From NCBI GenBank assembly GCA_030849805.1, contig JASANZ010002109.1:1-46996 (forward strand): a stretch of DNA of 46,996 bases, written 5' to 3'. The DNA comes from Sergeia podlipaevii (Eukaryota; Euglenozoa; Kinetoplastea; Trypanosomatida; Trypanosomatidae). The notes under the pieces are model-generated. The model was not told where the DNA came from, searched no databases, and worked only from the letters and a program-made list of their open reading frames with translations. The position numbers and the translations under genes were made by a program. Shown here piece after piece: positions 30,901 through 40,105 of this stretch. How positions within the stretch are numbered: the first letter of the stretch is position 1; each line of letters begins with the position of its first letter.

Positions 30901-32555
30901 ATTTTTACGAAGGTGAAAGGAGTGATGTGCGCCTCAACAGTGATGCCTTGTGTCGTGCGAGTGTGGTCTTCCGAGGAGGCGAGTGTTTCAAGAACATACT
31001 CCGCGGCAAAGGGATCGAGGTTTAACGTCACGCGCTCCACATAGAAAGACACCTGCAGGACCCCAAGAAAGTCCACACCAGCGCGTATCCATACCCTCAT
31101 CGCAGCCTTGCCTCCAGCCGCCTTTGCAGTTGGCACCGCTGCGTAACACACAATGAACCCAGCGCCAGTCGGCCTCGCGAAAAGGTTTGTGCAGGCAAAA
31201 ATGCCGGTGAAGTCAGCACCAATGAAATAGGGTGGAGTGACAGCCCACACGCCAGAGGTGAGCTTTACTGCCTTGAGGTGTAGGTCGTACCCAGAGAGTT
31301 GTGAGTCAACTCCAAATACGATGTGGCGGAAACGACGTGATATGCGTGTGTTACGTGCGACATGCGCCATCGCAACACAACGAGTATGTGAAGGGACAAC
31401 TACAGCTGGGCGTGTGTCTTCCTCTACGACTGAAGAAAGATCAAGCGATATGGGCAGCGGCAGCTCTGGTGAACGATCCGCCACTTGCTTACAGGTCATG
31501 CCGCCATCGTCACCATCCGTCAAAACACCTGAGAGCAACGCTTGGCTCTCCGGAATGGCATCCTTAAACGTCTCCACCTCATCGATAGAGCGGATGAGAA
31601 AAGTGTCAGTATCAGAAGTACGATGTAGTGCCTTATAGCCACCTAGTGTGGCCCCGCCAACCCCAAATATTGCCGTCATGTTCGCAGCGGTGAGCGCGGG
31701 GGCAAGAAGCGCAGCAAAGGCAGTCGCGTGGGTTGCAACCCCAACAACAGCAGCAAACGCAGCCGCGATAGCACCAGTGCCAAGGATCGCACCCCCCATC
31801 GCGCCGATCACGCCAATAGTCGCGGACGCCGCCCCTACCAAGGCTGCGTACGCTGGTGCAATGAGCGGGGCCGCAAGACCGCCAGTCACGATGAGGACAG
31901 AAGCCCCGATAACAGTAAAAGCACCTACCGTGGCAATGCGACGTGGACTGAAACGACGCTGCTCGCGATTTTCACTAATTGCATTTAGTTGCTGTTGCTG
32001 CTGCTGTTGATTAAGGTGTATTGGGGATGCCCCTGTTGGGTCTCCATTACCACCACCAGAAGCCATTGACGGCAGTGCCCGCAGGTGAGTTGCGCTTGCC
32101 GCCACCTTCATCTCGTGAGCCTCTACGTACTGAAAAGGGATTGCCAGCACCCAGCAAAGGCGGGTGCACGCAGCCCTCAACCGAGCATCATATACACCTA
32201 TAGACAGCGACATATTGAAGGGCATCAATACTACTGTAGAGTCTAGTGCTGGATCGAGCGCCTTCACAACAGTAGCAATGCGTGGAGCAGTCCACCTGTA
32301 CGTACAAAGATCTGGGACAGAAAAGGGAGGTGGGAGCAGAAACCCATCCACAAGCTGCCGCAATCCCGTATCGTCAATGACCGAGTAGAGCAGCTCTCGC
32401 ACAACACCACGTTCCTCGCCTGAAAGGGAACCTGCGGTTGGGTCAGTCATAAGCAGTTGTACTTCTGCCGGCGTTCGTTTCTGACGCTGTGGGGTCCATA
32501 TAAAGTCATATGTATCAAAGAACGAGGGAGTCGGCTCGTTGTATAGTGAGCTCAT
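27966..32555 (-). CDS. Giant TMCO4/DUF726-type alpha/beta hydrolase
   Basis: A 1529-residue protein. A Gly/Ala-rich hydrophobic block at about 205-310 (FTVIGASVLIVTGGLAAPLI to FGVGGATLGGYKAL) is typical of TMCO4/DUF726 proteins, as is the hydrolase core: RPVTLVGFSFGSKVIAECLL with nucleophile Ser near residue 918, then NAYLLGC, GRLVNAHTRSDWMLWMMF, and GVENVDISPIVLQHSDYARK at about 1005-1025, whose His is a likely catalytic residue. These are membrane-associated serine hydrolases of largely unknown substrate; the yeast member acts in the secretory pathway. The family core is about 400-600 residues, so here it carries a large insertion of beta-rich sequence between the hydrophobic block and the hydrolase, and a C-terminal extension of roughly 450 residues. 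CAG-type runs encode short poly-Q (about 186-193). Confidence 0.82.
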   Translation of the reverse strand: MSSLYNEPTPSFFDTYDFIWTPQRQKRTPAEVQLLMTDPTAGSLSGEERGVVRELLYSVIDDTGLRQLVDGFLLPPPFSVPDLCTYRWTAPRIATVVKALDPALDSTVVLMPFNMSLSIGVYDARLRAACTRLCWVLAIPFQYVEAHEMKVAASATHLRALPSMASGGGNGDPTGASPIHLNQQQQQQQLNAISENREQRRFSPRRIATVGAFTVIGASVLIVTGGLAAPLIAPAYAALVGAASATIGVIGAMGGAILGTGAIAAAFAAVVGVATHATAFAALLAPALTAANMTAIFGVGGATLGGYKALHRTSDTDTFLIRSIDEVETFKDAIPESQALLSGVLTDGDDGGMTCKQVADRSPELPLPISLDLSSVVEEDTRPAVVVPSHTRCVAMAHVARNTRISRRFRHIVFGVDSQLSGYDLHLKAVKLTSGVWAVTPPYFIGADFTGIFACTNLFARPTGAGFIVCYAAVPTAKAAGGKAAMRVWIRAGVDFLGVLQVSFYVERVTLNLDPFAAEYVLETLASSEDHTRTTQGITVEAHITPFTFVKIFSANDARQLVRPVVFPVRELTQRQSEYMRDVKQRRKLALAFANRSTHTVRLQEAKMANGVQWSDTPCPKLLRAYEASLTVFSNAAWSLEGAEGSVTAQVVNSREKPLVMRYFVKVAFEVTALNRVRLALATAPTEQEIRQTELQLDTLDADEFEVSLRPGLFFSLRVRLVPDEFAVQLHIGDAVERPFVVGASSAASMSPLCVSAASLAVGVCGFATVCDPRRCMQDQQVGLWQPVMRTTSLLGGATNSVERYAVQWEDELLMRFGDAIHVDVQVVDRVGKNAMGRVKKEATKQLLQGAIFSGFHAFKSLIGVFEFPLYAVWASDVIDNAFATISNRSEFAGKDLASALLDPSKGRRPVTLVGFSFGSKVIAECLLELYNVGAFGVVENAYLLGCTFAADGEQWRKMRSIVAGRLVNAHTRSDWMLWMMFKANEGDLKPMAGITAVNVPGVENVDISPIVLQHSDYARKLKDALDIIPLQPTKDSWNPGERTGSPGVLVSGLKMAETMTAVRSSLTSLLSSTPSCTFGLRNCVASAKAPVSFDVVNSTLYNCFYEYTPPESVEATQAAVFGALGDGISTEMGGFVALRMNLDQYTASHDVLVLLFFYCSLELDTVVSMVVPHLVERHGSHLQNTEEDVAAEIIAAHVAAGFDGVKRVCRNCSSLPEEEDGMKEETEHVDLAVLPDLFVDHHTRTCIALSHICRRNGLTLVARGLLVPSASQLQGELFTQKDYDTLYGVPAAAAAAAASNGMGDGAGGSSIAPTIAEVKPTSALQSTLKQLGAQWADEDATVQATLPSYVCDRLPVAVVNCSDVTLHLNERAFCADTAAASASQNGGDADPSENVEVVTWVRYPPPGIPPHSFAVLLLENFQSGGRCETIRYESVRAAWGAELISESTDDATAQPQQQQPHHRTLVCRCTPQSADAAGGTAVMSTAMFGATEFYIAMLTAPSGAGGQDDELESPHVRKGLKECGWYLT

Positions 32556-33337
32556 CGATCGTTTGACAATATATGGCTTGAAACAAACAATAGATATTCA
32601 GAAGCCAATATATATATTTTGGTTGTGTCTCCGTGTATATAGAACTGTGAGTGTCCTCCGTATAAGTTGAAAAATATGTTCACTTTCCTCCGTATCTGAA
32701 AGTGATAAGAAAGGTATATTGCTAAGTTATCGCAATCGTATTGACCTGATGGAAGTTAATGAGCAAATATTGTGGACGATAACACCTACAGGTGTTGGAT
32801 TGAAGAGGAGAGAAGCAAAGAGAGAAGAACGGAATATACCTATCTCGCTTGTACAAGAATGCAATCTCCATACGTGCTGTTACACGGAAAGAAAAGAAAA
32901 AGAGGGGAAAAAGTACCCTTAGTCACAACTATCTTAAAGATATATATTTATATTTATATTTATTCATTGCTGTGTTAAGACGACGCCAGTTGTACATTGC
33001 AATGCGTCTGTGGTGACCCAACGAGGATAACCTCAATAATCGTTTGCTGTACGTCTACGCTCTGTAGATGCACACGCTGAGATCCTGACATCGGCTTCAT
33101 GTGGGTAAATCGGCAGAAGAAACTCCAGCAGTTATTGCGCGGTTGTGTATCGATTGTGTAATAGTGGCTTGAAGGTAGATCGAGGGAGGGGGGAGGGGCG
33201 CAGTACACGCGGCAGCACCGCAACATGCTTATCTTTACATACAACACGACTAGTGGGCCTTTTTTCATTGTTTTCCCCCTCTGTGTGTCTCGATACTAAC
33301 GATGCGCGTCGGTGCTGCCCTCTGTCTGTCTCTCAAG
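32556..33337. other. Intergenic region
   Basis: About 780 bases between the BART-like and TMCO4-like genes. The left two thirds are AT-rich. The right part (about 32975-33270) is more balanced in composition and contains a 97-codon minus frame ending VILVGSPQTHCNVQLASS, which might be a small gene but has no recognised family; its first ATG-rich half looks like spacer. Left unassigned. Confidence 0.55.
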
Positions 33338-33736
33338 TTACCTTGCGTCTGTGACAATACCATCTCGTGCCGTCCAGTGCTCTAAAAATGAAACGTAGTC
33401 AAAGCAGCCTTCACTCACAAACTCCCACACCTCCTCTGACAGTTCATCCTTACGGGACTCTAAGAGCGCGGCCACATCTGCCAGCCTTTCAATCCCACTG
33501 CAGTTTGTCATAACGTAATCATCGAGCTGATGCTCTACGGATTCAATAAAGTGACGATACACAGTGTGTCGAGCATGATCGTCAAGTACAGAGTCAATCT
33601 TGGGTACCGTCGCTAGTGCCTCTTCCATATTAAAGTTAATCATAAAGTCCTCAATGACGCCAACAATTGAATCAAACTGCACATCCTCAGGGCTTCCTGT
33701 GCCGCAGATCTCAAAATCTCCCTCTTCAGTGTCCAT
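33338..33736 (-). CDS. BART-domain protein, ARL2BP-like
   Basis: A 132-residue protein matching the BART fold of ARL2-binding protein over nearly its whole length: FDSIVGVIEDFMINF (animal FDAVVGYLEDIIM), then AVYRHF-type HTVYRHFIESVEHQLDDYV (animal IFNEYISLVEKYIEEQL), LLESRKDELSEEVWEFV and a final FDYVSFLEHWTARD (animal FTDFLAFKEMFLDYR). In animals such proteins bind GTP-loaded ARL2/ARL3 and function in cilia and mitochondria; a related role in this flagellate is inference. The ATG at 33736 is the first true ATG in the frame, since the codon at 33760 is TTG. The gene lies between the CNNM-type and TMCO4-type genes. Confidence 0.85.
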   Translation of the reverse strand: MDTEEGDFEICGTGSPEDVQFDSIVGVIEDFMINFNMEEALATVPKIDSVLDDHARHTVYRHFIESVEHQLDDYVMTNCSGIERLADVAALLESRKDELSEEVWEFVSEGCFDYVSFLEHWTARDGIVTDAR

Positions 33737-34492
33737 GTGATAGTAAAGGTAGAGAGGCAAAAGTGTATGCAGGTATGTACGAAGTTAATAATAAAGAAAT
33801 ATGCGTGTATGTCTAGATATGTAGTTGGGCTGTGTTTGTATATTATGTCTATATATTTTTACAAATCGGTAGTTGTGACCTCATAAAGATGAAGGAAAAA
33901 AATAAACATAAAACGTTCTCAAAGAATTGACGTTAAGATGGCAAGTTTATAAATGGCAGCTTCCGAAAGACATTTAATTATCAAACATCCTGGTGATCAC
34001 AGCACTTCCATTGGATTGTATATGTATTCAATGTAGCCGCATGTGAACTGCAATATAGGTAACAAATATATATATCCATTTCTATTCCATTCCAAGTATG
34101 ACGCACAGGTGTACAAAACTCTCGTCAATGCACAACAGCCCACTTTAAAAACGGCTCATGTAGAAAACAAAAAAAAAAGGAAGGAGAAGTCACACAGAAC
34201 GTCATTCCTGTGCCGTTAGACAGTAGCAGAATTTTTTCAAAAAAAAAAAAAAAAAAACATGAACGAAGGACAAGCAACACGTGCTTGTCTACATATATGG
34301 TCATTTTATTGATATCAAAAAAAGAACCCAAGACAAAACAAAGAGGTGCTTTCTGCATATATACACCTATAATTGTAAGCCCATGACGCTACGTGCATGA
34401 CACAAATTGATACTTCGCAATATAGCGTTCGTGTCTAGTACAAAAAAAAAAAAGCAGAATTGCAAAAAAAGAAAAAAAAAGCAGAATTGCTC
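33737..34492. other. Intergenic region
   Basis: About 760 AT-rich bases with long A-runs (34239-34257, 34441-34452). Just past the CNNM-type gene there is a direct repeat of A-run plus GCAGAATTGC, at about 34442-34463 and 34470-34490. No gene seen. Confidence 0.7.
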
Positions 34493-36832
34493 CTACTCAA
34501 TCACAACTCGTGAATCCTCCCTGTCAAGAGTTCTCGGAAACCTCCGCTCAGGGGTCTCGGCCTCAGCAGAAACCTGCACTGCTGCCCCTGCATGCATGCC
34601 GTCCCCTGCTTCACACAAATCGCTGACGATGCTTCGTCCTCTAAGACGACGGTCTGTATTAATTTCAGAAGTCACGTGGGCAATGTCGTCTTGCGTAATG
34701 CAGATGTACCTGCTGGTGCGCGTAACCATAGCGGTATAATCAGGAATGAAGTCTCCAGAGGTAGACATGAGAGCCTCCTCGCCAAGATCAGAAAAAGATC
34801 GCAGCTCTGTAGTTAAGTTATCACTAGGAAAGTAGATGGTAATACCACCGCTGAGAAGAATTGTGAAGACGCGTGTTGGCCTCCCAGCTGAATACAAATT
34901 GACTACTGCGTTCATGTTTTCTTGAGAATCCAAACAAGGTAAACTAGATACAATACGCTCACTGTCGTTACGTTCGGTCCCACTATGCGCAGCCCCAGCC
35001 GCCGCGTCAGGCGCGAACTCCAAAAATTTCGTGGCATTTGCATCCTCCTCACCATCGGTATGGTGAACACGCACAACGCGGTCTCCAACGTATTCAATGA
35101 GCTTCCGCACACACGGAACTGGCCACGTCGCAAAGAAAATGTAGCGGTGCGTCAGATAGTGAGCGAGGGCCCACTTTTGATCCTCTTTGAGTTCGCAACT
35201 ACCGCCGGACGCCTCACTTACGGAAAAGGAATAGAAGTTAACCCGCGGTGGATGGAGAGCGTGCACGGAAGTAAGAAACATCTCGCTGATATCCGAATCG
35301 TCGCACGATATGGCCTCCTCGTGACCCCCACCGTCTACGCCCGAAACTGCGGCACGAACACTCTCATCACGCACGCCAGAGAGCGGGTACTCATCCTCGT
35401 CGTATATCTCATCTGCAATAAGCTTCTCCAGGATGTCCTCGAGCGTAATGACGCCGATCAGTTGGCATGAAGTCGTTGAAGTGCTGCCTAGCAGCAGCTG
35501 TCCACTAGAGAAAACTTGAGGCATCAGTGTTGCTACTGCTGCTGTTGTATCTGTCTCCTGATTCAGCTCTTTGCGCTCACGATTTTTACGTAAGGAACTC
35601 TTGACAGTCCCCGTACCTTCCCTCGAGTTTTGGCTCATCTTCATCGTACTACTACTATTACGACGAGAAGAACATCCTTCGGTGATGTCACCACCTACTG
35701 GGTGTGTAGCTATACTTGACGCGCACGGTGAGGCGTCACCGCCAGGGACAGGCGCGGACACAAACAGTATCTGTGTGCTTTGTTGTAGAATGAAGGCAAG
35801 AGCATCCTTGAGAGGGGTATTCGCCGGCACCACAAGGACGTCGCGCGGGTGCCCCTGCAAAAAGTCACGAACGGTCATGTGGTGGTCGCGGTCGCCAAGT
35901 ACAGACATGTTAATAAGATCCTTCACATAGAGAAACCCAATAATATTACCACGAGACCCATGATACACAGGCACACGTGACTTGCCGCACTCCCATAGAC
36001 GTTTCTCAAGTTCAATGTTGAGTGCGGTATTGCCATCAAGCATGAGTGTACGGCTAATAGCTGTCATCGCGTCGCCCACCACCACCTCGTTCATATCTAG
36101 AGCGCTGAGCATCATGCGTACTTGCACCGCATCAATTCCTGACTTGGCAGAATACTTCTCGCAGTGTACCCTGATGAGCTTCTTGATCTCATTTCGATCA
36201 TAGAGCTGTCCAGCGTCGTGGGAGATAACGCAGTCAAGCAGCATCCCCAAAGGTTTTGCGATAGGGTAGAGTAAAACAATAGAGACCTGCAGTGCTAGCA
36301 TGCTCTTCACGCCTGCCCATAGTGCGTTGTTCTCCTGGTTGCAGAAGCTCATGGGCAGGATCTCGCCAAAGACAAGAATCACCAGTGTGCCAACAATAAA
36401 GTTGACCAACTCGGAGGCTTGCAGAATAGCTGCCACCAGTTGTGACGTAAGCACGAGGGTGAGCATGTTCCCTAGTAGTAGTGTGGCCAGCAATTGATGA
36501 CCCAGCTTCCGCACTGGGAGAATCTGCGCTGCGTACGTCCGGTCAGGTTCTGCACCAGCGTCCGCAATTATCTCTAGAATAATGGTATCCATGCCGAGCA
36601 ACCCAATTGTGAGGCCGCAGTACATTGCTGAGAGAGCGATGGTGACGAGACTGAAGATGATCAGCAGCCACAACGGCCATGCACTATAGCCATGTTTCTC
36701 TCCTTCATTTGTTGCCCCGTGCGCGTAAGAAGCGCAAGCAGCCGCTACAGTGATGAAGAGTGCACTTTGCCATTGTGAGTGTGTGCCAGATTTAGAGAAG
36801 CCTCTCTGCTTGAAGAGAAGAAAATGTTGCAT
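34493..36832 (-). CDS. CNNM-type membrane protein (DUF21, CBS pair, CNBH-like), copy A
   Basis: A 779-residue protein with CNNM/Mam3 architecture, a family of membrane proteins linked to Mg2+ or other divalent-cation transport. The N-terminal hydrophobic segment at about 22-40 could be a signal peptide. The DUF21 membrane block (about 50-200) contains GLTIGLLGMDTIILEIIADA, ILPVRKLGHQLLATLLLGNM and FGEILPMSFCNQ. Acidic helix GQLYDRNEIKKLIRVHCEK precedes the CBS pair (about 250-470; VPVYHGSRGNIIGFLYVKDL; GVITLEDILEKLIADEIYDE). A Ser/Thr-rich insertion of about 95 residues (about 355-450) interrupts CBS2. A C-terminal unit (about 530-710; VFTILLSGGITIYF) resembles the CNNM cyclic-nucleotide-binding homology domain. 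The paralogue lies immediately upstream in the same orientation. The ATG at 36832 is inside a pyrimidine tract and may not be the start. Confidence 0.88.
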   Translation of the reverse strand: MQHFLLFKQRGFSKSGTHSQWQSALFITVAAACASYAHGATNEGEKHGYSAWPLWLLIIFSLVTIALSAMYCGLTIGLLGMDTIILEIIADAGAEPDRTYAAQILPVRKLGHQLLATLLLGNMLTLVLTSQLVAAILQASELVNFIVGTLVILVFGEILPMSFCNQENNALWAGVKSMLALQVSIVLLYPIAKPLGMLLDCVISHDAGQLYDRNEIKKLIRVHCEKYSAKSGIDAVQVRMMLSALDMNEVVVGDAMTAISRTLMLDGNTALNIELEKRLWECGKSRVPVYHGSRGNIIGFLYVKDLINMSVLGDRDHHMTVRDFLQGHPRDVLVVPANTPLKDALAFILQQSTQILFVSAPVPGGDASPCASSIATHPVGGDITEGCSSRRNSSSTMKMSQNSREGTGTVKSSLRKNRERKELNQETDTTAAVATLMPQVFSSGQLLLGSTSTTSCQLIGVITLEDILEKLIADEIYDEDEYPLSGVRDESVRAAVSGVDGGGHEEAISCDDSDISEMFLTSVHALHPPRVNFYSFSVSEASGGSCELKEDQKWALAHYLTHRYIFFATWPVPCVRKLIEYVGDRVVRVHHTDGEEDANATKFLEFAPDAAAGAAHSGTERNDSERIVSSLPCLDSQENMNAVVNLYSAGRPTRVFTILLSGGITIYFPSDNLTTELRSFSDLGEEALMSTSGDFIPDYTAMVTRTSRYICITQDDIAHVTSEINTDRRLRGRSIVSDLCEAGDGMHAGAAVQVSAEAETPERRFPRTLDREDSRVVIE

Positions 36833-37879
36833 TCACAAGAAAAAAAAAAGTGAAAGACTAGAAATATATCTCCGCAAGTGGCCCTTTATCCAGGCGTATG
36901 TAAGAGTATATCTATGCGTGAGCCAAATGGCATAAAAAAAAATGTTAAAAAATAATAATAATAATAAATAATAAATAATAATAATAATAAAATACAGCAA
37001 CACAATATTGAAACTGCTTGTGTAAATATTTGAGTAATTTAGAATGTGTGTATTCGTGTGCGTGTGCAGCAAACTAATATGTTAAATGTATATGTGTACC
37101 TCTGAAAACTTAAAAAACAGCAAACCATGAAAAAAGAAAAAAACGGAGGGGGAATGGAAAATAAATTGAACTATTGCAGGCGGCAAAAAAAAAAGGAAAA
37201 GAATAATTAGTCTGAAGCACCTCTACATATGATTCGACAGGGAAAAAGAAAAAATGGAAGTATGTAAAGGCAGCCACTCACATAAAGAATTCCTCCGCAA
37301 ACCATACATTCACATCAGTAGTAGCTATAATGTTAAAACGTGTAAACAGAATACATTTAAGAAATCTTTTGCTTCAACAATATCCATTAGCGTATGCACA
37401 GTCCTCATGTAGCAAGGAACACGAAAAGCGACGTGCCATCGTCAAAACATCAAACGAAACAGTGATGGCTCTTCACAAAAACTCATGTTCAGAGTTTCAG
37501 CATGCGCAAGACGAAACAAAACGGAATATATATATATATATATATAATGAAAGAAATAAAATCTCATCCACTTAAACCGAAGAGAGAGGCGGGACATATC
37601 AGTAAATACCAGCCCTCTATATCCCCCTCTCAGCTGCAACACTTGAATACCATTTGTTCATTCCACCTCACACATACACGTACACAAACGATAGATCAAA
37701 AGAGGGAAGAAAAAAAAAATACACCTCTGCAAACAACACTGAAACAAAAAAGTGTTAAAGATTAAAAAAGAGATAACAGCAACAGTAATCAAACCATAAC
37801 TAAAAAAAAAATATATGTAAACACTTCATAAACATAAAAAAGAAAACTAACACACAGATTGGTAATGAAGCTTTTGAGA
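36833..37879. other. Intergenic region between the two CNNM-type genes
   Basis: About 1.05 kb, very A-rich, with (AAT)n around 36953-36990, an (AT)n tract at about 37526-37546 and A-runs. No gene seen; small plus-strand frames are translated repeats. Confidence 0.7.
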
Positions 37880-40105
37880 TCAAAACGTACCATAAGCCTG
37901 CCGCTTGGCATCCCATCTGGCGCCACCACCACCACCACGGCGATGCGTCAGCCCCTCTTTTTCACTTCCAAAAATATAAGATATCGGAGAGCCTTGCGAG
38001 CCACCGAGTGGCGATTGAATTACGTGCACGTGTTGCTGCTGCTGATGGCCAACGGACTGGTAGCCAAGGTACTTATCGTAAAGAGTACGCGAGATGCGGT
38101 AGCAGCGCACGGGGTGTCTCACAATCGCACTGAAATCAGGAACAAAGAAGGGAGATGCCAGCGCCTCTTCCCCAAGTGAGTTGAAGGAATGCAAGCGGCT
38201 AAAGAAGTTCTCGTTGCCGACCAGTAGGTCGACCTGGCCGCCGAGAACCAGCGTAAATACTTCAGAGCGTATCCCCTTCGTGTACAAAATGAAGGACTCA
38301 TCTTGGGCTTGATTGAGGAAGTGGGAGTGGTCGCCTCGGAGCACCTCGCTCGGCGGGAACTGAGGGAAAGTTTCAAAGACACAACTCACATGCTCCAAGG
38401 TGGACTCGGACGCCGGTGTAGGCAACTCCGCGGGCGTCGCCGCTGAGGCTGGCACCAACTGTTCATCCCCACATTCGTCCAGGAGGAGCTTGATGAAGGG
38501 TGGGGACCAGGCAAAAAAGGATTTGGTGGTGCGGTTCAGGAAGTACGCAACTGCCCACACCTGTGCTTCGGAGAGCGCAGACGGCACCTCAGAATGTCTC
38601 GCGTACGAGTAGAAATTGACACGAGGTGGGCGCCGGGGTTCGCGAGGCAGTTTCATCCCTGCAGGCAAGCCTAGTGTAGAGGGCGTGCTACGTGGTCCAA
38701 CAGGACTACTGCTGGTCCCATCTATAAGCATCACGGCGTCTCCATCCACCGCAGCTCCTTCCGTTTCATAGCGGTCATATTCATCATAAATTTCATCGTT
38801 TAACAGACCCTCCACGACATCTTCCATGGTCACTATGCCTATCACGAGCACAGAAGACGTTGGCTTTGCATTGAGATAGGCCTGCTTCATGCCAGGGTTG
38901 AGGATACCGCGGTCATCGTCAACAGGTTTCTCGTCCGCGCCTTCCTCGGCATAAACAAAGGCCATATGCGTCTTTGCCTCCTGGAAGAACTTGAGCATAG
39001 TCGGCATGCTGGTGTTCTCGCACACCATTGCAAAGAGTCGGTTGCTCTGCTTCACCACATTGGCCACTGTGGGGATAACACCGTAATCATCGCGCATATT
39101 GACGCTCATCAGGTCACGCACAAGCAACACGTCCGTAAAGTCGCCTGCTTCATTGCGTACCGGCACACGTGAGCGGCCAGATAACCAGATGCGAGCGAGA
39201 AAGTCTGGAGTTACAAGATCTGACTCATTCACAAAAGTGACCTTCTCTATTGGGGTCATGATATCCCTGACCAACCGCTCCTGAAAATCGAGTGCGGCCA
39301 GTAGAAGGTTAAGCTCCGACTTGGCCATAATGGCGTTACTGCCCTCACGCTCATAGTGCATCACCATCAGCTTGCGCAGCTCCTTGCGGTCGTAAATCTG
39401 GCCAGCCTCAGTGCTGCCCACGATCCAGTCTAGCATTTTGCCAAGAGGGGCAGATACGGGGTATGTAATGACCATCGCGACCTTCACAAATATGGCACCG
39501 GCAGCAGCCACCTTAAGCGATGCCTTGGACTTGCACACAGACATGGGTATAATCTCAGCAAATATGAGGATTACCAGCGTGCTAACAACGAAGCTCAAAA
39601 GAGCAGTGTGATCGTTCGAGGCAGCATCGCCGTGATATCCCAGTCTGCTGATGCGCAGCGCCTGCACAATCTCAAACACACGCGTGAACTCCTGGGCAAT
39701 GAGCACATTAAGGAGCATGTTCGAAACGATCAGCGTGCACAACGTCCGGTGCCCGCTCTTCCTCAGTGGAAGAATAGTGGCAGCATACTTGCAGTCCGGC
39801 GCAGGTCCACTCTCCGCAATAATCTCCAGTGTGAATAAATCAGCACACATAACTCCCAGAGTGAGACCAGCAAACACCGCAGAAAGAAATATATAGACAC
39901 AGATGCGACTTATGTGGTCTAACATCGTGTACACACGCTTCGTCTGTCGCCGTCGCTCTGCAGCAAGTTGCTTCTCACTTGCTGTAAGACCCCCATTACT
40001 CCCGCTGCTCCTCCCTGCGCTGGCAACTGTCACCGCAACAATAAGACACGTGAGAGCAGCCCAGTACAGGCCGCGCCGAGTCATGGCATTTGTTACTTTC
40101 AGCAT
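37880..40105 (-). CDS. CNNM-type membrane protein (DUF21, CBS pair, CNBH-like), copy B
   Basis: A 741-residue paralogue of the downstream gene with the same order of domains. An N-terminal hydrophobic segment (about 10-30) is probably a signal peptide; GLTLGVMCADLFTLEIIAES, ILPLRKSGHRTLCTLIVSNM and FAEIIPMSVCKS mark DUF21 (about 65-230); GQIYDRKELRKLMVMHYE precedes the CBS pair (about 275-440; VRDIMTPIEKVTF; GIVTMEDVVEGLLNDEIYDE). The C-terminal CNBH-like unit (about 500-670) contains VFTLVLGGQVDLLV and LGEEAL, shared with copy A. In animals CNNM proteins bind Mg-ATP at the CBS pair. A second Met at residue 8 (40084) gives a neater signal peptide. Similarity to copy A is clear in signature motifs but low elsewhere, so the duplication is old. 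Confidence 0.88.
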   Translation of the reverse strand: MLKVTNAMTRRGLYWAALTCLIVAVTVASAGRSSGSNGGLTASEKQLAAERRRQTKRVYTMLDHISRICVYIFLSAVFAGLTLGVMCADLFTLEIIAESGPAPDCKYAATILPLRKSGHRTLCTLIVSNMLLNVLIAQEFTRVFEIVQALRISRLGYHGDAASNDHTALLSFVVSTLVILIFAEIIPMSVCKSKASLKVAAAGAIFVKVAMVITYPVSAPLGKMLDWIVGSTEAGQIYDRKELRKLMVMHYEREGSNAIMAKSELNLLLAALDFQERLVRDIMTPIEKVTFVNESDLVTPDFLARIWLSGRSRVPVRNEAGDFTDVLLVRDLMSVNMRDDYGVIPTVANVVKQSNRLFAMVCENTSMPTMLKFFQEAKTHMAFVYAEEGADEKPVDDDRGILNPGMKQAYLNAKPTSSVLVIGIVTMEDVVEGLLNDEIYDEYDRYETEGAAVDGDAVMLIDGTSSSPVGPRSTPSTLGLPAGMKLPREPRRPPRVNFYSYARHSEVPSALSEAQVWAVAYFLNRTTKSFFAWSPPFIKLLLDECGDEQLVPASAATPAELPTPASESTLEHVSCVFETFPQFPPSEVLRGDHSHFLNQAQDESFILYTKGIRSEVFTLVLGGQVDLLVGNENFFSRLHSFNSLGEEALASPFFVPDFSAIVRHPVRCYRISRTLYDKYLGYQSVGHQQQQHVHVIQSPLGGSQGSPISYIFGSEKEGLTHRRGGGGGARWDAKRQAYGTF

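Noticed and set aside
33327..33342. GTAA just at the BART-like stop codon, as a possible cis-intron donor
   Set aside because: The protein is complete for the family without an added exon, and cis-introns are very rare in trypanosomatids.
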